Source: Sphingomonas hankookensis | Lineage (GTDB): Bacteria > Pseudomonadota > Alphaproteobacteria > Sphingomonadales > Sphingomonadaceae | Direction: 5' to 3' | Assembly (NCBI RefSeq): GCF_022664465.1 | Contig: NZ_JAKREV010000006.1 | Span: 222,446 to 286,445 of the forward strand | Length of the DNA stretch: 64,000 nucleotides | Shown here: piece by piece, positions 9,054 to 17,293 of the stretch | How positions within the stretch are numbered: position 1 is the first letter of the stretch | How the letters are laid out: every line of letters starts with the position of its first letter | The notes under the pieces: model-generated | What the model saw: the letters and a program-made list of their open reading frames with translations, nothing else | Databases searched by the model: none | What the model was told of the DNA's origin: nothing | Made by a program: the position numbers and the translations under genes

Positions 9054-9459
9054 CCTCTCACCCTCCTGTTCTTCTATTGCGGCAGACTGTCCCAAAAAAA
9101 CGACGATTGCAAATCTGTGAAATCGTCTGGAGCCGCAAAAACCGTAGCGATTTCAGATGATCGTTCGGTCGGCGAACTGGAATTGCTGCGTCGCAAAATC
9201 GGTGATGTCGAGGGAGATGTTCCGGAATGGGACGAAACTACCGGCTTGCGTTCGCAGCTGCGATGTACGGTAGGCGTGGCGCGACGAGGCGAAAATATTT
9301 TTTCAGCCCAGTCAGCAAACTGACAGATTCGACCGCAATTGGATTGGTTACGGCGGCATGGAGTGACGAAGCGGCGATTCGAGTGTCGGGGAGCAGGAAC
9401 TTCCATGCGGTCCGAGCGTCATGCGATTCGGGAGAATCTGCGCATAACAGGAGCAGTTA
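9054..9459. other. Non-coding, AT-richer upstream region of the phasin gene
   Basis: About 400 bases without a supported gene and visibly richer in A and T than its surroundings. An imperfect inverted repeat, ATCTGTGAAATCG at 9113-9125 and CGATTTCAGAT at 9148-9158, could form a hairpin or an operator. It should contain the promoters for the phasin gene (rightward) and the small membrane protein (leftward). Confidence 0.5.
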
Positions 9460-9768
9460 ATGGCCGAAACCGATTCGAACCCCGCCGCCGAAGCCACCGA
9501 ACGGATGCGTGCCGCCGGCACGGCGATGACCGAGAACGGATCGCAGCTCGGCCTGACCATCCTGTCGCAGGCGGAAGCGAACACGCAGGAAGCATTCCGC
9601 GCGATGCGGGCCGCGGCGCAGGCGAGCGACCTGAACGACGTGATGCGCATCCAGTCCGACTATCTGCGCGACCAAGGCACCCGATCGATGGCGCAGGCGC
9701 GCGAAGTCGGTGAGATGATCGCCCAGTTCGGCCGCAACGCCGTCGGACAGATGACCGGGCGCGGCTGA
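9460..9768 (+). CDS. Phasin-family protein
   Basis: A 102-residue, alanine-rich, fully helical and amphipathic protein of the phasin_2 type: TILSQAEANTQEAFRAMRAA, then IQSDYLRDQGTRSMAQAREV and GEMIAQFGRNA. Phasins coat polyhydroxyalkanoate granules; small members also occur in species without large granules. The ribosome site AGGAG lies six bases before the ATG. A GC hairpin follows the stop. Confidence 0.8.
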   Translation: MAETDSNPAAEATERMRAAGTAMTENGSQLGLTILSQAEANTQEAFRAMRAAAQASDLNDVMRIQSDYLRDQGTRSMAQAREVGEMIAQFGRNAVGQMTGRG

Positions 9769-9784
9769 ACGCCGTCCTATTGAC

Positions 9785-9821
9785 CGCCATCGACCGCGTC
9801 GTCATGCCGCGGTCGATGGCG
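9785..9821 (+). terminator. GC-rich hairpin between phasin gene and modA
   Basis: A perfect 14-bp stem (CGCCATCGACCGCG at 9785-9798 and CGCGGTCGATGGCG at 9808-9821) with a 9-base loop. It has no T-tract, so it may be a weak terminator, an mRNA-stabilising stem or an operator before modABC. Confidence 0.55.
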
Positions 9822-9850
9822 GGCTGCGCCGTACAGCGATGGGGAATAGA

Positions 9851-10609
9851 ATGATCCGGCGGATAGTGCTGCTGTTGGCGACCCTGTTACTGGCAGCGCC
9901 CACGACCGCGCAGCCGCGCCCGCCGATCGTGCTGGCCGCCGCGAGTCTGCAGGAATCGATGAATGCCGCCGCCGATGCGTGGGCGAAGCAGGGGCGTGTG
10001 CGCCCGACGCTATCGTTCGCCGCCAGTTCGGCACTGGCGCGGCAGGCGGCGGCGGGAGCGCCCGCCGACCTGTTCGTATCGGCCGATGTCGAATGGATGG
10101 ACGATCTGGACCGCCGGGGGCTGCTGGCCAAGGGCAGCCGGGTGAACCTGCTCGGCAACCGGCTGGTGCTGATCGCGCCGGCCGACAGCACGGCACGCGT
10201 GGCGTTGCGGCCGGGCGTCGACCTGCGCGCGGCGCTGAACGGTGGGCGGCTGGCGATGGCCGATCCCGATGCGGTACCCGCCGGCCGCTATGGCAAGGCG
10301 GCGCTGACCCGGCTGCGCGGCTGGGATGTGGTGGCGCCGTCGGTGGTGCGCGCCGAGAATGTCCGCGCCGCGCTGGCGCTGGTCGAACGCGGCGCCGCGC
10401 CGCTCGGCATCGTCTATGCGACCGATGCGAAGGCGTCGGCGAAGGTCCGCGTCGTCGGGGTCTTTCCCGCCGCCAGCCACCCGTCGATCGTCTATCCGAT
10501 CGCGCGGTTGAAGGCGTCGCAGAATGTCGATGGCGAACGCTTCCGCCGGTTCCTCGTCAGCCCGGCTGGCCGCGCGATCTTCGTCAGATACGGATTCACG
10601 CCGCGCTGA
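9851..10609 (+). CDS. modA: Molybdate ABC transporter, periplasmic binding protein
   Basis: Exported molybdate/tungstate-binding protein (252 residues). After a signal peptide (about residues 1-21, ending TTAQP) comes LAAASLQESMNAAADAWAKQ, the ModA signature, then SFAASSALARQAAAGAPADL with the serines that bind the oxyanion, and VRAENVRAALALVERGAAPLGIVY. The ATG at 9851 has GGGGA upstream. It is coupled to modB by ATGA-type overlap. No ModE-type regulator is in the window. Confidence 0.95.
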   Translation: MIRRIVLLLATLLLAAPTTAQPRPPIVLAAASLQESMNAAADAWAKQGRVRPTLSFAASSALARQAAAGAPADLFVSADVEWMDDLDRRGLLAKGSRVNLLGNRLVLIAPADSTARVALRPGVDLRAALNGGRLAMADPDAVPAGRYGKAALTRLRGWDVVAPSVVRAENVRAALALVERGAAPLGIVYATDAKASAKVRVVGVFPAASHPSIVYPIARLKASQNVDGERFRRFLVSPAGRAIFVRYGFTPR

Positions 10610-11298
10610 TGCCCGATAGCGCCGAATGGGCGATCGTCCTGCTGTCGTTGAAGATCGGCGGCGTGGCGATGCTGGCGGCGCTGCCGGTGGCCTATGCGCT
10701 GGCATGGGCGTTGGCGCGCGGGCGTTTTCCGGGGCGGGTGCTGCTCGACGGAATCGTCCATTTGCCCCTCGTGCTGCCGCCGGTGGTGACCGGATGGCTG
10801 CTGCTGCTCGCCTTCGCGCCCAACGGACCGGTCGGCCGCTGGCTGGAAGCGTGGTTCGGGGTCAGTGTGCTGTTCCGATGGAGCGGGGCGGCGATCGCGG
10901 CGGCGGTGATGGCCCTGCCGTTGATGGTGCGCGCCATCCGCCTGTCGATCGAGGGCGTCGATCGCAAGCTGGAGAGTGTGGCGCGGACACTCGGCGCCAG
11001 CCGGGCGCGCGTGTTCTGGAGCGTGACCGCGCCGCTCAGCCTGCCCGGCGTGCTGGCGGGGATGGTGCTGGGGTTCGCGCGGGCGCTGGGCGAATTCGGC
11101 GCGACGATCACCTTCGTATCGAACGTGCCGGGCGAGACGGCGACGCTGCCGCTCGCCATCTACAGCGCGTTGCAGGTGCCGGGCGGCGAGGCGAGCGTGG
11201 TGCGGCTTGCCGGCATGTCGGTCGCGCTGTCGCTGGCGGCGCTGGTCGTGTCCGAATGGCTGGCGCGACGCGGCGGGCGGAACGTCCATGTCCTTTGA
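10609..11298 (+). CDS. modB: Molybdate ABC transporter, permease
   Basis: Inner-membrane permease with about five transmembrane helices (229 residues). The EAA loop that docks the ATPase reads SVARTLGASRARVFWSVTAP, followed by GFARALGEFGATITFVSN, typical of ModB. The start overlaps the modA stop by one base and the end overlaps modC by 11 bases, so modABC is a tightly coupled operon. Confidence 0.95.
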   Translation: MPDSAEWAIVLLSLKIGGVAMLAALPVAYALAWALARGRFPGRVLLDGIVHLPLVLPPVVTGWLLLLAFAPNGPVGRWLEAWFGVSVLFRWSGAAIAAAVMALPLMVRAIRLSIEGVDRKLESVARTLGASRARVFWSVTAPLSLPGVLAGMVLGFARALGEFGATITFVSNVPGETATLPLAIYSALQVPGGEASVVRLAGMSVALSLAALVVSEWLARRGGRNVHVL

Positions 11299-11908
11299 TA
11301 TCGCGGTCACGGTGCGGCTGGGCGAGGCGGTGGTCGGCGCGCTGGTGCCCAATGACGGGCGCGATGCGGGGCTGACCGTGCTGTTCGGCCCGTCGGGCGT
11401 GGGCAAGTCGAGCGTGCTTAACATGGTCGCCGGGCTGCTGCGTCCTGCGGCCGGCCATGTCCGCGTCGGCGGGCGGACACTGTTCGATGCGGCGGCGGGG
11501 ATCGATATGCCGGTCGCCGAGCGCTGCTGCGGCTATGTGTTTCAGGAGCCCCGGCTGTTCCCGCACCGCCGGGTCGCGGCCAATCTGCGCTATGGCATGG
11601 GGCGGGGCGAAGCGCCGATCGGCTATGACGATATCGTCGAGCTACTGGGGCTCCGCGGACTGCTGGATCGCTGGCCGGTGACGCTGTCGGGCGGCGAGGC
11701 GAAGCGGGTGGCGATCGGACGAGCGCTGCTGTCGGGCGCGCGGTTTCTGTTGATGGACGAACCGCTGGCCTCGCTCGACCGGGCGCGGCGCGAAGAGGTG
11801 ATGGCGACGATCGAGCGGCTGCGCGACGCGCTGCGCCTGCCGATCCTGTACGTCACCCATGACGCGGCGGAAGCGGACCGGCTGGCAACGCGGATCGTCG
11901 CGATGTAG
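11288..11908 (+). CDS. modC: Molybdate ABC transporter, ATPase, short form
   Basis: Cytoplasmic ATPase of the molybdate importer: Walker A GPSGVGKSS, Q-loop VFQEPRLF, signature LSGGEAKRVAIGRAL, Walker B LLMDEPLASLD, and H-loop VTHDA. It is only 206 residues and stops right after the nucleotide-binding domain, so it lacks the C-terminal TOBE/Mop molybdate-sensing domain of longer ModC proteins (about 350 residues). The start is the ATG inside the modB end (MSFDIAV); the longer open frame upstream is modB read in another frame. Confidence 0.93.
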   Translation: MSFDIAVTVRLGEAVVGALVPNDGRDAGLTVLFGPSGVGKSSVLNMVAGLLRPAAGHVRVGGRTLFDAAAGIDMPVAERCCGYVFQEPRLFPHRRVAANLRYGMGRGEAPIGYDDIVELLGLRGLLDRWPVTLSGGEAKRVAIGRALLSGARFLLMDEPLASLDRARREEVMATIERLRDALRLPILYVTHDAAEADRLATRIVAM

Positions 11909-11940
11909 GCTTTGGGCCGGTGGCGATGGGAAGGGCGGCG

Positions 11941-12651
11941 ATGCGGACGGCGTGGGCAGCGGTGGCGATGACGGTGGCGACGGTACCGGCCATGGCGCAG
12001 GACGTCGATGAAGGCGGATCGGAAATCGTCGTGACCGGACGCAAGCCGCTGCGGATCGACGGCAAGATCCTGCGCGCGGCGCTGGAACGCTTTGCGCGGG
12101 ACCGGACCACCCTGTCGCCGCAGGGGGTGCTGCGCTTCGAATTCTGGCGCGGGACGTCGCGGGTGCGCGCCGACGGAATGCAGCTCGAACTGACCAACGC
12201 GGCGGGCGATCGGTTGCCGGTGCGTGTCGATGGCGACGGGCGGGTCGCGCTGGACGCGGTGCCGAAAGGCCGCTGGTTCCTGACCGCGCCGGCCCGTCCG
12301 CACAGCATGGCGCTGCGCCCGATGATCCTGTCGGCGGGGACCAGCGTCGAGGATCGGCGGCTGGGCGACCTGCGGATGCAGTGCCGGGTCGCGGTGGCGA
12401 TGGCGCGGGTGCAGGCGTCGGAAATGTCGATGCCGCTGATCAAGAAGTTCGATGCGAAGGGCGGCTGTGGGAGCCGCGATTTCCAATTCTATCACCGGGC
12501 CGAGCAACGGCTGGCCAGCGCCGTCGCGATCGGTCCCGGGCCCGACGCTGCACGCTCGCTGCCGCTGTCGTCGCGGCGGACATCCTATTCCCCGCCGCTG
12601 TCCGACCGGAAGCTGGGCCATGAGACGCGAGTGCGCACCACCTATCAGTGA
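11941..12651 (+). CDS. Exported protein of unknown function
   Basis: A 236-residue protein with a clear signal peptide (AWAAVAMTVATVPAMAQ), then DVDEGGSEIVVTGRKP, whose EIVVTGR resembles the TonB-box region of sphingomonad receptors, although no beta-barrel follows. The body is mixed, with a single distal cysteine pair (MQCRV and GGCGS). The ATG at 11941 has GGGAAGGG upstream; an earlier ATG at 11926 is possible. It lies 32 bases after modC and may be in its operon, but no link to molybdate is visible. Confidence 0.65.
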   Translation: MRTAWAAVAMTVATVPAMAQDVDEGGSEIVVTGRKPLRIDGKILRAALERFARDRTTLSPQGVLRFEFWRGTSRVRADGMQLELTNAAGDRLPVRVDGDGRVALDAVPKGRWFLTAPARPHSMALRPMILSAGTSVEDRRLGDLRMQCRVAVAMARVQASEMSMPLIKKFDAKGGCGSRDFQFYHRAEQRLASAVAIGPGPDAARSLPLSSRRTSYSPPLSDRKLGHETRVRTTYQ

Positions 12652-12654
12652 CGG

Positions 12655-13065
12655 CTATTCGCCGCCGGGCATCGGTACGCGCGCGCTCTGGCCGCCGCGG
12701 GTGAAATAGGCGGCATCGATGGCGAGGCTGCGCAGTTGCCAGCCATCGATGCTGTCGCCGGGGGAGAGGGTGCGGGTGCCCTCCGCGCCGCGGACGAGCG
12801 CCACGGCGTCGCGGCCGAGCCGTCCGACCACGCCGAGCAGTTGCGGCGCGTCGTCGGGTAGCGCGTCGGTGGCGGGCGCGGCGAAGAGCGTGCGGGCGAA
12901 GGCGGCGCGTAACGGTGCGGGCGTCGGCGGCGCGGCGAGCGCTGCCGGTGCAACGGTCGTAGCGTCGCCGTGCGGAGGCTCGCGGAGCAGCCACGGCGGC
13001 ACCGCCAGCGCGACCAGCGCGGCGACCGCGATCAGCGCGTGATCGCGCAAACTCAGCCCCGCCAT
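12655..13065 (-). CDS. GspC/PilP-like inner-membrane protein, second copy
   Basis: A 136-residue bitopic protein: transmembrane segment about residues 8-26 (HALIAVAALVALAVPPWLL), an alanine/proline linker, then a domain like the homology region of GspC (DDAPQLLGVVGRLGRDAVAL, LSPGDSIDGWQL, and a final strand pair). It has no PDZ domain, unlike the GspC at 21156-21932. The start overlaps the GspM-like gene by 13 bases. With the next two genes it makes a minimal C/M/L-like assembly unit without secretin, ATPase or pseudopilins beside it. Assignment is by pattern only. Confidence 0.65.
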   Translation of the reverse strand: MAGLSLRDHALIAVAALVALAVPPWLLREPPHGDATTVAPAALAAPPTPAPLRAAFARTLFAAPATDALPDDAPQLLGVVGRLGRDAVALVRGAEGTRTLSPGDSIDGWQLRSLAIDAAYFTRGGQSARVPMPGGE

Positions 13066-13502
13066 GGCGCCACCAGCCGGGCGTCGAGGCGGACGCCGCC
13101 GGGCGCGGCGGTCAGGCGCCAGTTCGCCAAGCGTACCGTCGGCCGGCCGCGTTCCAATGCGTCGGCAAAGGCCAGCACCGCCTTTTCGCTGCCCGATGCG
13201 CGCAGCGTCAGCACCGCGAGCGACGCGGGCGCGGCGGCATCGGGGTCGAGCGTTTCGACCAGCACCCCGCCATGCGCCGCATTGGCGCGGACCCGCGCGG
13301 CCAGTCGGGTGCGGGCGTCGGCGGCGCTGTCCGCCGGGAAGGTTGCGGTCGCGGCGGCGATGCCGGTAGCGGGGGTGGCGGCGTCGGTCCGCGCGGCGTC
13401 GCGATCGGCGCGCGCGGCGGCGAGGTCGCGGAGTGCGGCATGGGTCGGAATGGCGAGCAGCGCAGCGACCCCCAGCGCGATCAGCGGCAGGCGCGGGGTC
13501 AT
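13053..13502 (-). CDS. GspM/PilO-like inner-membrane protein, second copy
   Basis: A 149-residue protein with one N-terminal transmembrane segment (RLPLIALGVAALLAIPTHAAL), a helical alanine/arginine-rich stretch (residues 25-70) and a ferredoxin-like periplasmic domain (LAVLTLRASGSEKAVLAFAD, then VRLANWRLTAAPGGV), the layout of GspM and PilO. It overlaps the upstream GspL-like gene by four bases (ATGA). It is distinct from the GspM at 24582-25079. Confidence 0.65.
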   Translation of the reverse strand: MTPRLPLIALGVAALLAIPTHAALRDLAAARADRDAARTDAATPATGIAAATATFPADSAADARTRLAARVRANAAHGGVLVETLDPDAAAPASLAVLTLRASGSEKAVLAFADALERGRPTVRLANWRLTAAPGGVRLDARLVAPWRG

Positions 13503-14050
13503 TGTTGCTCCAGCGTGATGCGCATCCGGCCATCGCCATCGGCGCGTGCCTGTGCCGTCGCCCGCAGGCTGGCCAGTACGGTATCGCGGCGTAGCGCGGC
13601 CAGCACGCGATCGGGATCGGGGGCCAGCAGTTCGACCGACACCGTGCCCGCTGCGCTGCGTTCGGCGCGCAGCAGCGCGGCGTCCTGTGGCAGCGCGCGC
13701 GCGATCGCCTCGACCGTGGTGCCGAGCGTCGGCTGTCCCCAGGCCACGCCAAGCAGCGCTCGCGCCTGTTGCCCGGCCCGGCGATCCGCGACGATCGGCG
13801 CGGCGCTGCGGGAGAGGACCGCCGCTTCGTCGCGCACCCGCGCCGTCAGCAGCGTCGCGCCGGCCAGCGTGACGAGCGGCGTGGCGAGGATCGCCAGCGC
13901 CAGCAGGGCAGCGGCGCGATCGATCGGAGCGCGGGGCGGGCGGGGGGCGGGCGGCCGTTCGCGCCGGGCCGCATCCACCGCGCGGTCGAACAGGCTGGGC
14001 CGGATCGGCGCGCTGTCATTGGCGGGGCGGGGGTCGGCGGCCATCGCCAT
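13499..14050 (-). CDS. GspL/PilN-like inner-membrane protein lacking the cytoplasmic ATPase-fold domain
   Basis: A 183-residue protein: a proline/arginine-rich cytoplasmic tail (about 45 residues), one transmembrane segment (AAALLALAILATPLVTLAGA), a helical linker, and a periplasmic ferredoxin-like domain (TVEAIARALPQDAALLRAER, then VSVELLAPDPDRVLAALR). This matches only the C-terminal half of GspL, or PilN; the actin-like cytoplasmic domain that would recruit GspE is absent. It is first in the three-gene minus-strand run and diverges from phoX. Confidence 0.65.
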   Translation of the reverse strand: MAMAADPRPANDSAPIRPSLFDRAVDAARRERPPAPRPPRAPIDRAAALLALAILATPLVTLAGATLLTARVRDEAAVLSRSAAPIVADRRAGQQARALLGVAWGQPTLGTTVEAIARALPQDAALLRAERSAAGTVSVELLAPDPDRVLAALRRDTVLASLRATAQARADGDGRMRITLEQQ

Positions 14051-14214
14051 TCCCTACGCCCGGCATCGCCCCGCGGACAAGCGCGTCATCGAACTGTCGT
14101 CGTTTCGCCACGCGATCTTCATCGATCCGCAACCGCCGTGTCGCAGCGATGCGCCAACGCAAGATCCGGGAGGGTGCCGGCGTGGCCGGTGTCCGGAAAT
14201 AAGCGGGGAAAATC

Positions 14215-16686
14215 ATGGCGAAAACCGACCTGACCATCGGCTATGACGATGGCGATATCGAAACCAATCCGAGCACCGGACCCAGCCTGCAGGACCTGGT
14301 CGACCAGCGGTACTCGCGGCGCCAGGCGCTGCGCGGCGGTGCGTCGACCGCGGCGGTCGCGGTGTTCGGCGGCGCGCTGCTCGCCGCCTGCGACGACAAG
14401 GTTGCCGGGATCGACAACACCCCGCCGGTCGTCGGCGCGACGTCGAGCGGCGCGACCAGCGCGGGCCGCGTCGTCACGCTGACCGGCACCGCCACCGACG
14501 ACAATGCGATCGTCGGCCAGACCTTTACCCAGGTGTCGGGGCCGACCGTCGCGCTGTCGAGCACGACGCCGGGCATCGCGACCTTCATCGCGCCGGCGGT
14601 GTCGGCCAACACCAACCTCGTGTTCCGCTATACCGCGACCGATGCCAAGGGCGCGGCGAGCAGCAGCGACATCACCGTCGCGGTCGCGCCGCCGACCTTG
14701 GGCTTCACCGCCGTCGCCAAGAGCCTGGCCGACGTGGTGTCCGTGCCGACCGGCTATACCGCCAGCGTGCTGTATCGCCTCGGCGATCCGCTGAACGGGT
14801 CGACGCCCGAATTCGCCAACAACGGCACCGACACCAATTACGGCGCGCGTGCCGGCGACCATCATGACGGCATGAGCTATTTCGGCCTCGCCGCCAGCGC
14901 CAACACCCCCGACGCGAACAATTCGACGCGCGGCCTGCTGGTGATGAACCACGAGAATATCTCGGAACAGTATCTGCACGTCGCCGGCGTGACGGCGGGT
15001 GCCACGCGCCTGACGTCCGAAGTCGTCAAGGAAATGGAATGCCACGGCGTGTCGGTGGTCGAGGTGACCCGCGCGTCGGCCGGCTGGAGCTACGTCAAGG
15101 CATCGTCGTTCAACCGCCGCATCACCCCGTACACTCCGATGGCGTTCAGCGGTCCGGTGAAGGGCAGCCCGCTGCTGTTCACCGCCTTTTCGACCGATGG
15201 CACCGCCGGTCGCGGCACGATCAACAACTGCGCCAACGGCCATATGCCGTGGAGCACGTACATGACCTGCGAAGAGAATTGGGCAGGCTATTTCCGGCGC
15301 GACAGCGGCGACAATGCGCAGCGCACCGCGCTGATCGGCGCCAAGTCGACCCAGGCGTTCACCCGCTACGGCCTGTCGCAGCGTACCGGCAACTATAGCT
15401 GGACGACGGCGGCCGAAGCGACCGCCGGCGCGACGCTGATCGGCAAGTTCAACGCGACGATCGATCCGACCAAGCCGGTCAGCGGCACCGGCGATTTCCG
15501 CAACGAACCGAACCAGTATGGCTGGTGCGTCGAGATCGATCCCTATGACCCGACCTCGACACCGCGCAAGCGCACCGCGCTCGGCCGGATGAACCACGAA
15601 GGCTGCTGCCCCGGCCGCGCCATCGCGGGGGTCAAGCCCGCCTTCTACATGGGCGACGACGCGCAGAACGAATATATCTACAAGTTCGTGTCGAATACGG
15701 CGTGGTCGACCGCCGATGCCACCGCGACCAACCGCCTTGCGATCGGTGACAAGTATCTCGACGCCGGCACGCTGTACGTCGCCAAGTTCAATGCCGACGG
15801 GTCGGGCGATTGGATCGCGCTGGTGTTCGGGCAGAATGGCCTGAACGCGTCCAACGCGCTCTATCCGTTCGCGGATCAGGCCGATGTGCTGACGCATTGC
15901 CGCCTCGCGGGCGACGCGGTCGGCGCGACGCGGATGGACCGCCCCGAATGGACCGCGGTCAATCCGGCGACCGGCGAGATGTACTGCACGCTGACCAACA
16001 ACTCGTCGCGCGCGCCGGCACAAGTCGATGCCGCCAACCCGCGCTCGTATATCGATCCGAAGGTCAACAGCACCTCGCGCTCGACCGGCAATGCCAACGG
16101 CCACATCATCCGCCTGCGCGAAGCCGGCGACACGACCGAAGCGACGCGGTTCACGTGGGACGTCTATGCGTTCGGCGCGGGATCCGACCTCGACCCGACC
16201 AACATCAACCTGTCGGGCCTCGACGCGACCAACGACTTCTCCAGCCCCGACGGCCTGTGGTTCGGCAACCCGTCCAACGCCAGCGGGCAGGTGACGCCGA
16301 TCCTGTGGATCCAGACCGACGACGGCGCCTATACCGACGTCACCAACTGCATGATGCTGGCGGCGATGCCGGGGAGCGTCGGCGATGGCGGCACGCGCAC
16401 CATCACCAACACCGGCGTGTCGGCGACCAGCACCGCGACGACCCGCATCGGCAAGGCGCCGGGCACCACCATGCGCCGCTTCCTGGTCGGGCCGGTCCAG
16501 TGCGAGATCACCGGCATCGAATCGACCCCGGACGGCCGGTCGCTGTTCGTGAACATCCAGCACCCGGGCGAAGGCGGCAGCTTCAGCGCGCCGACCAGCA
16601 ACTGGCCGGCGGCCACCACCGGCGCGCGTCCGCGTTCGGCCACGGTGGTCATCACCAAGAACGACGGCGGCGTGGTCGCGCTGTAA
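14215..16686 (+). CDS. phoX: PhoX family alkaline phosphatase (DUF839), Tat-exported lipoprotein
   Basis: An 823-residue phosphatase of the PhoX family, metalloenzymes (Fe-Ca in studied members) that release phosphate from monoesters. The N-terminus has a twin-arginine signal (YSRRQALRGG, residues 33-42) followed by GGALLAACDD, a lipobox-like site, so it is probably folded before export and lipid-anchored. Residues about 68-160 form an extra Ig-like domain (TPPVVGATSSG to SSSDITVAV) before the catalytic propeller. Catalytic-region phrases are LVMNHENISEQYLH, VVKEMECHGVSVVEV (with the conserved cysteine), MTCEENWAGYF, and GRMNHEGCC. T2SS genes flank it on both sides; alphaproteobacterial T2SS are known to export such lipoprotein phosphatases, but the pairing here is inferred. 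Confidence 0.93.
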   Translation: MAKTDLTIGYDDGDIETNPSTGPSLQDLVDQRYSRRQALRGGASTAAVAVFGGALLAACDDKVAGIDNTPPVVGATSSGATSAGRVVTLTGTATDDNAIVGQTFTQVSGPTVALSSTTPGIATFIAPAVSANTNLVFRYTATDAKGAASSSDITVAVAPPTLGFTAVAKSLADVVSVPTGYTASVLYRLGDPLNGSTPEFANNGTDTNYGARAGDHHDGMSYFGLAASANTPDANNSTRGLLVMNHENISEQYLHVAGVTAGATRLTSEVVKEMECHGVSVVEVTRASAGWSYVKASSFNRRITPYTPMAFSGPVKGSPLLFTAFSTDGTAGRGTINNCANGHMPWSTYMTCEENWAGYFRRDSGDNAQRTALIGAKSTQAFTRYGLSQRTGNYSWTTAAEATAGATLIGKFNATIDPTKPVSGTGDFRNEPNQYGWCVEIDPYDPTSTPRKRTALGRMNHEGCCPGRAIAGVKPAFYMGDDAQNEYIYKFVSNTAWSTADATATNRLAIGDKYLDAGTLYVAKFNADGSGDWIALVFGQNGLNASNALYPFADQADVLTHCRLAGDAVGATRMDRPEWTAVNPATGEMYCTLTNNSSRAPAQVDAANPRSYIDPKVNSTSRSTGNANGHIIRLREAGDTTEATRFTWDVYAFGAGSDLDPTNINLSGLDATNDFSSPDGLWFGNPSNASGQVTPILWIQTDDGAYTDVTNCMMLAAMPGSVGDGGTRTITNTGVSATSTATTRIGKAPGTTMRRFLVGPVQCEITGIESTPDGRSLFVNIQHPGEGGSFSAPTSNWPAATTGARPRSATVVITKNDGGVVAL

Positions 16687-16705
16687 GTCTTTGCTTTGAC
16701 GGCGT

Positions 16706-16745
16706 TCGGGCGGGCGGTGGTCGAAAGGCCGCCGCCCGTTTCGCG
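16706..16745 (+). terminator. Probable terminator after phoX
   Basis: A GC-rich stem (CGGGCGGGCGGTGGTC with GGCCGCCGCCCG, loop GAAA) followed by TTTCG. The stem is imperfect and the T-tract is short. Confidence 0.55.
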
Positions 16746-16747
16746 TT

Positions 16748-16772
16748 CAAAGTTCACTAAGTTCACACTCGC
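16748..16772. repeat. Dispersed 25-bp repeat, family G copy 2
   Basis: Exact match to 4224-4248, again just downstream of a gene end. The remainder of 16687-16996 is non-coding, with a family-C palindrome at 16881-16911. Confidence 0.6.
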
Positions 16773-16880
16773 GGTGTTTGGTATCGTGCGGACGGTCGGT
16801 CGGTCTGGCAGGGACGAGCTGGCAACGGACGTACTCTGACGGCGGCGCGGCGTGTAGGAAAGCGCGAGAACCACAGGACG

Positions 16881-16911
16881 ATCGCTGCCCGGATCAAGCC
16901 CGGGGTGACGG
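16881..16911. repeat. Family-C palindromic repeat, copy 1
   Basis: Contains GCCCGGATCAAGCCCGGGG followed by TGACGG, a single palindromic unit also found at 19054-19083 and 52005-52033. This copy is half-symmetric. Confidence 0.6.
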
Positions 16912-16961
16912 TGGGGGTATGGCAGCGTTCCTCCAGACCGATCGCGATCGATCCACGCCCG

Positions 16962-16992
16962 TTGACTATAAAATCTACATATGTTTGATTTG
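16962..16992 (+). promoter_or_regulatory. Possible promoter/operator of the padR gene
   Basis: A conspicuous AT-rich island in GC-rich DNA: TTGACT at 16962-16967, then TATAAAATCTACATATGTTTG. It contains the palindrome ACATATGT (16976-16983), similar to the ATGT/ACAT half-sites of PadR operators. It lies just before the padR start, as expected for autoregulation. Inferred from pattern only. Confidence 0.4.
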
Positions 16993-16996
16993 CTGC

Positions 16997-17293
16997 ATGG
17001 TTCGCGAACGACGCCCTTCGAAACAGATGCGCGCGCTGCTGGCGGTGCTGTCGGCGCAGCCGGCGGCGTGGCGGCACGGTTATGACCTGATGAAGGAAAC
17101 CGGGCTATTGTCCGGCACGCTATACCCGCTGTTGATGCGGATGGGCGATCAGGGGCTGGTCGAGGCGGAGTGGCGCGAGCCGACCCAGCCGGGGCGCCCG
17201 CCGCGCCATGCCTATCGCCTGACGGGCGCGGGGCTGGCGCTGGCGGCGGAGCAGGATGCGCCCGATGCCGATCGGGCGGGGCTGCCGGCATGA
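16997..17293 (+). CDS. PadR family transcriptional regulator
   Basis: A 98-residue winged-helix repressor: helix-turn-helix YDLMKETGLLSGTLYPLLMR near residues 32-51, then the wing WREPTQPGRPPRHAYRLTGAG. PadR proteins usually control a neighbouring membrane protein or exporter, and here the next gene, overlapping by ATGA, codes for a membrane protein. The ATG at 16997 is in the right frame; the nearby ATG at 16981 opens a different, dead frame. Confidence 0.9.
   Translation: MVRERRPSKQMRALLAVLSAQPAAWRHGYDLMKETGLLSGTLYPLLMRMGDQGLVEAEWREPTQPGRPPRHAYRLTGAGLALAAEQDAPDADRAGLPA

Noticed and set aside
9074..9406. A 110-codon minus-strand frame upstream of the phasin gene
   Set aside because: Serine/arginine-rich shadow composition and no ribosome site; the region looks regulatory.
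12655..13752. A 365-codon reading of the GspC-like frame
   Set aside because: Residues before MAGLSLRDH are arginine-rich shadow of the GspM- and GspL-like genes.
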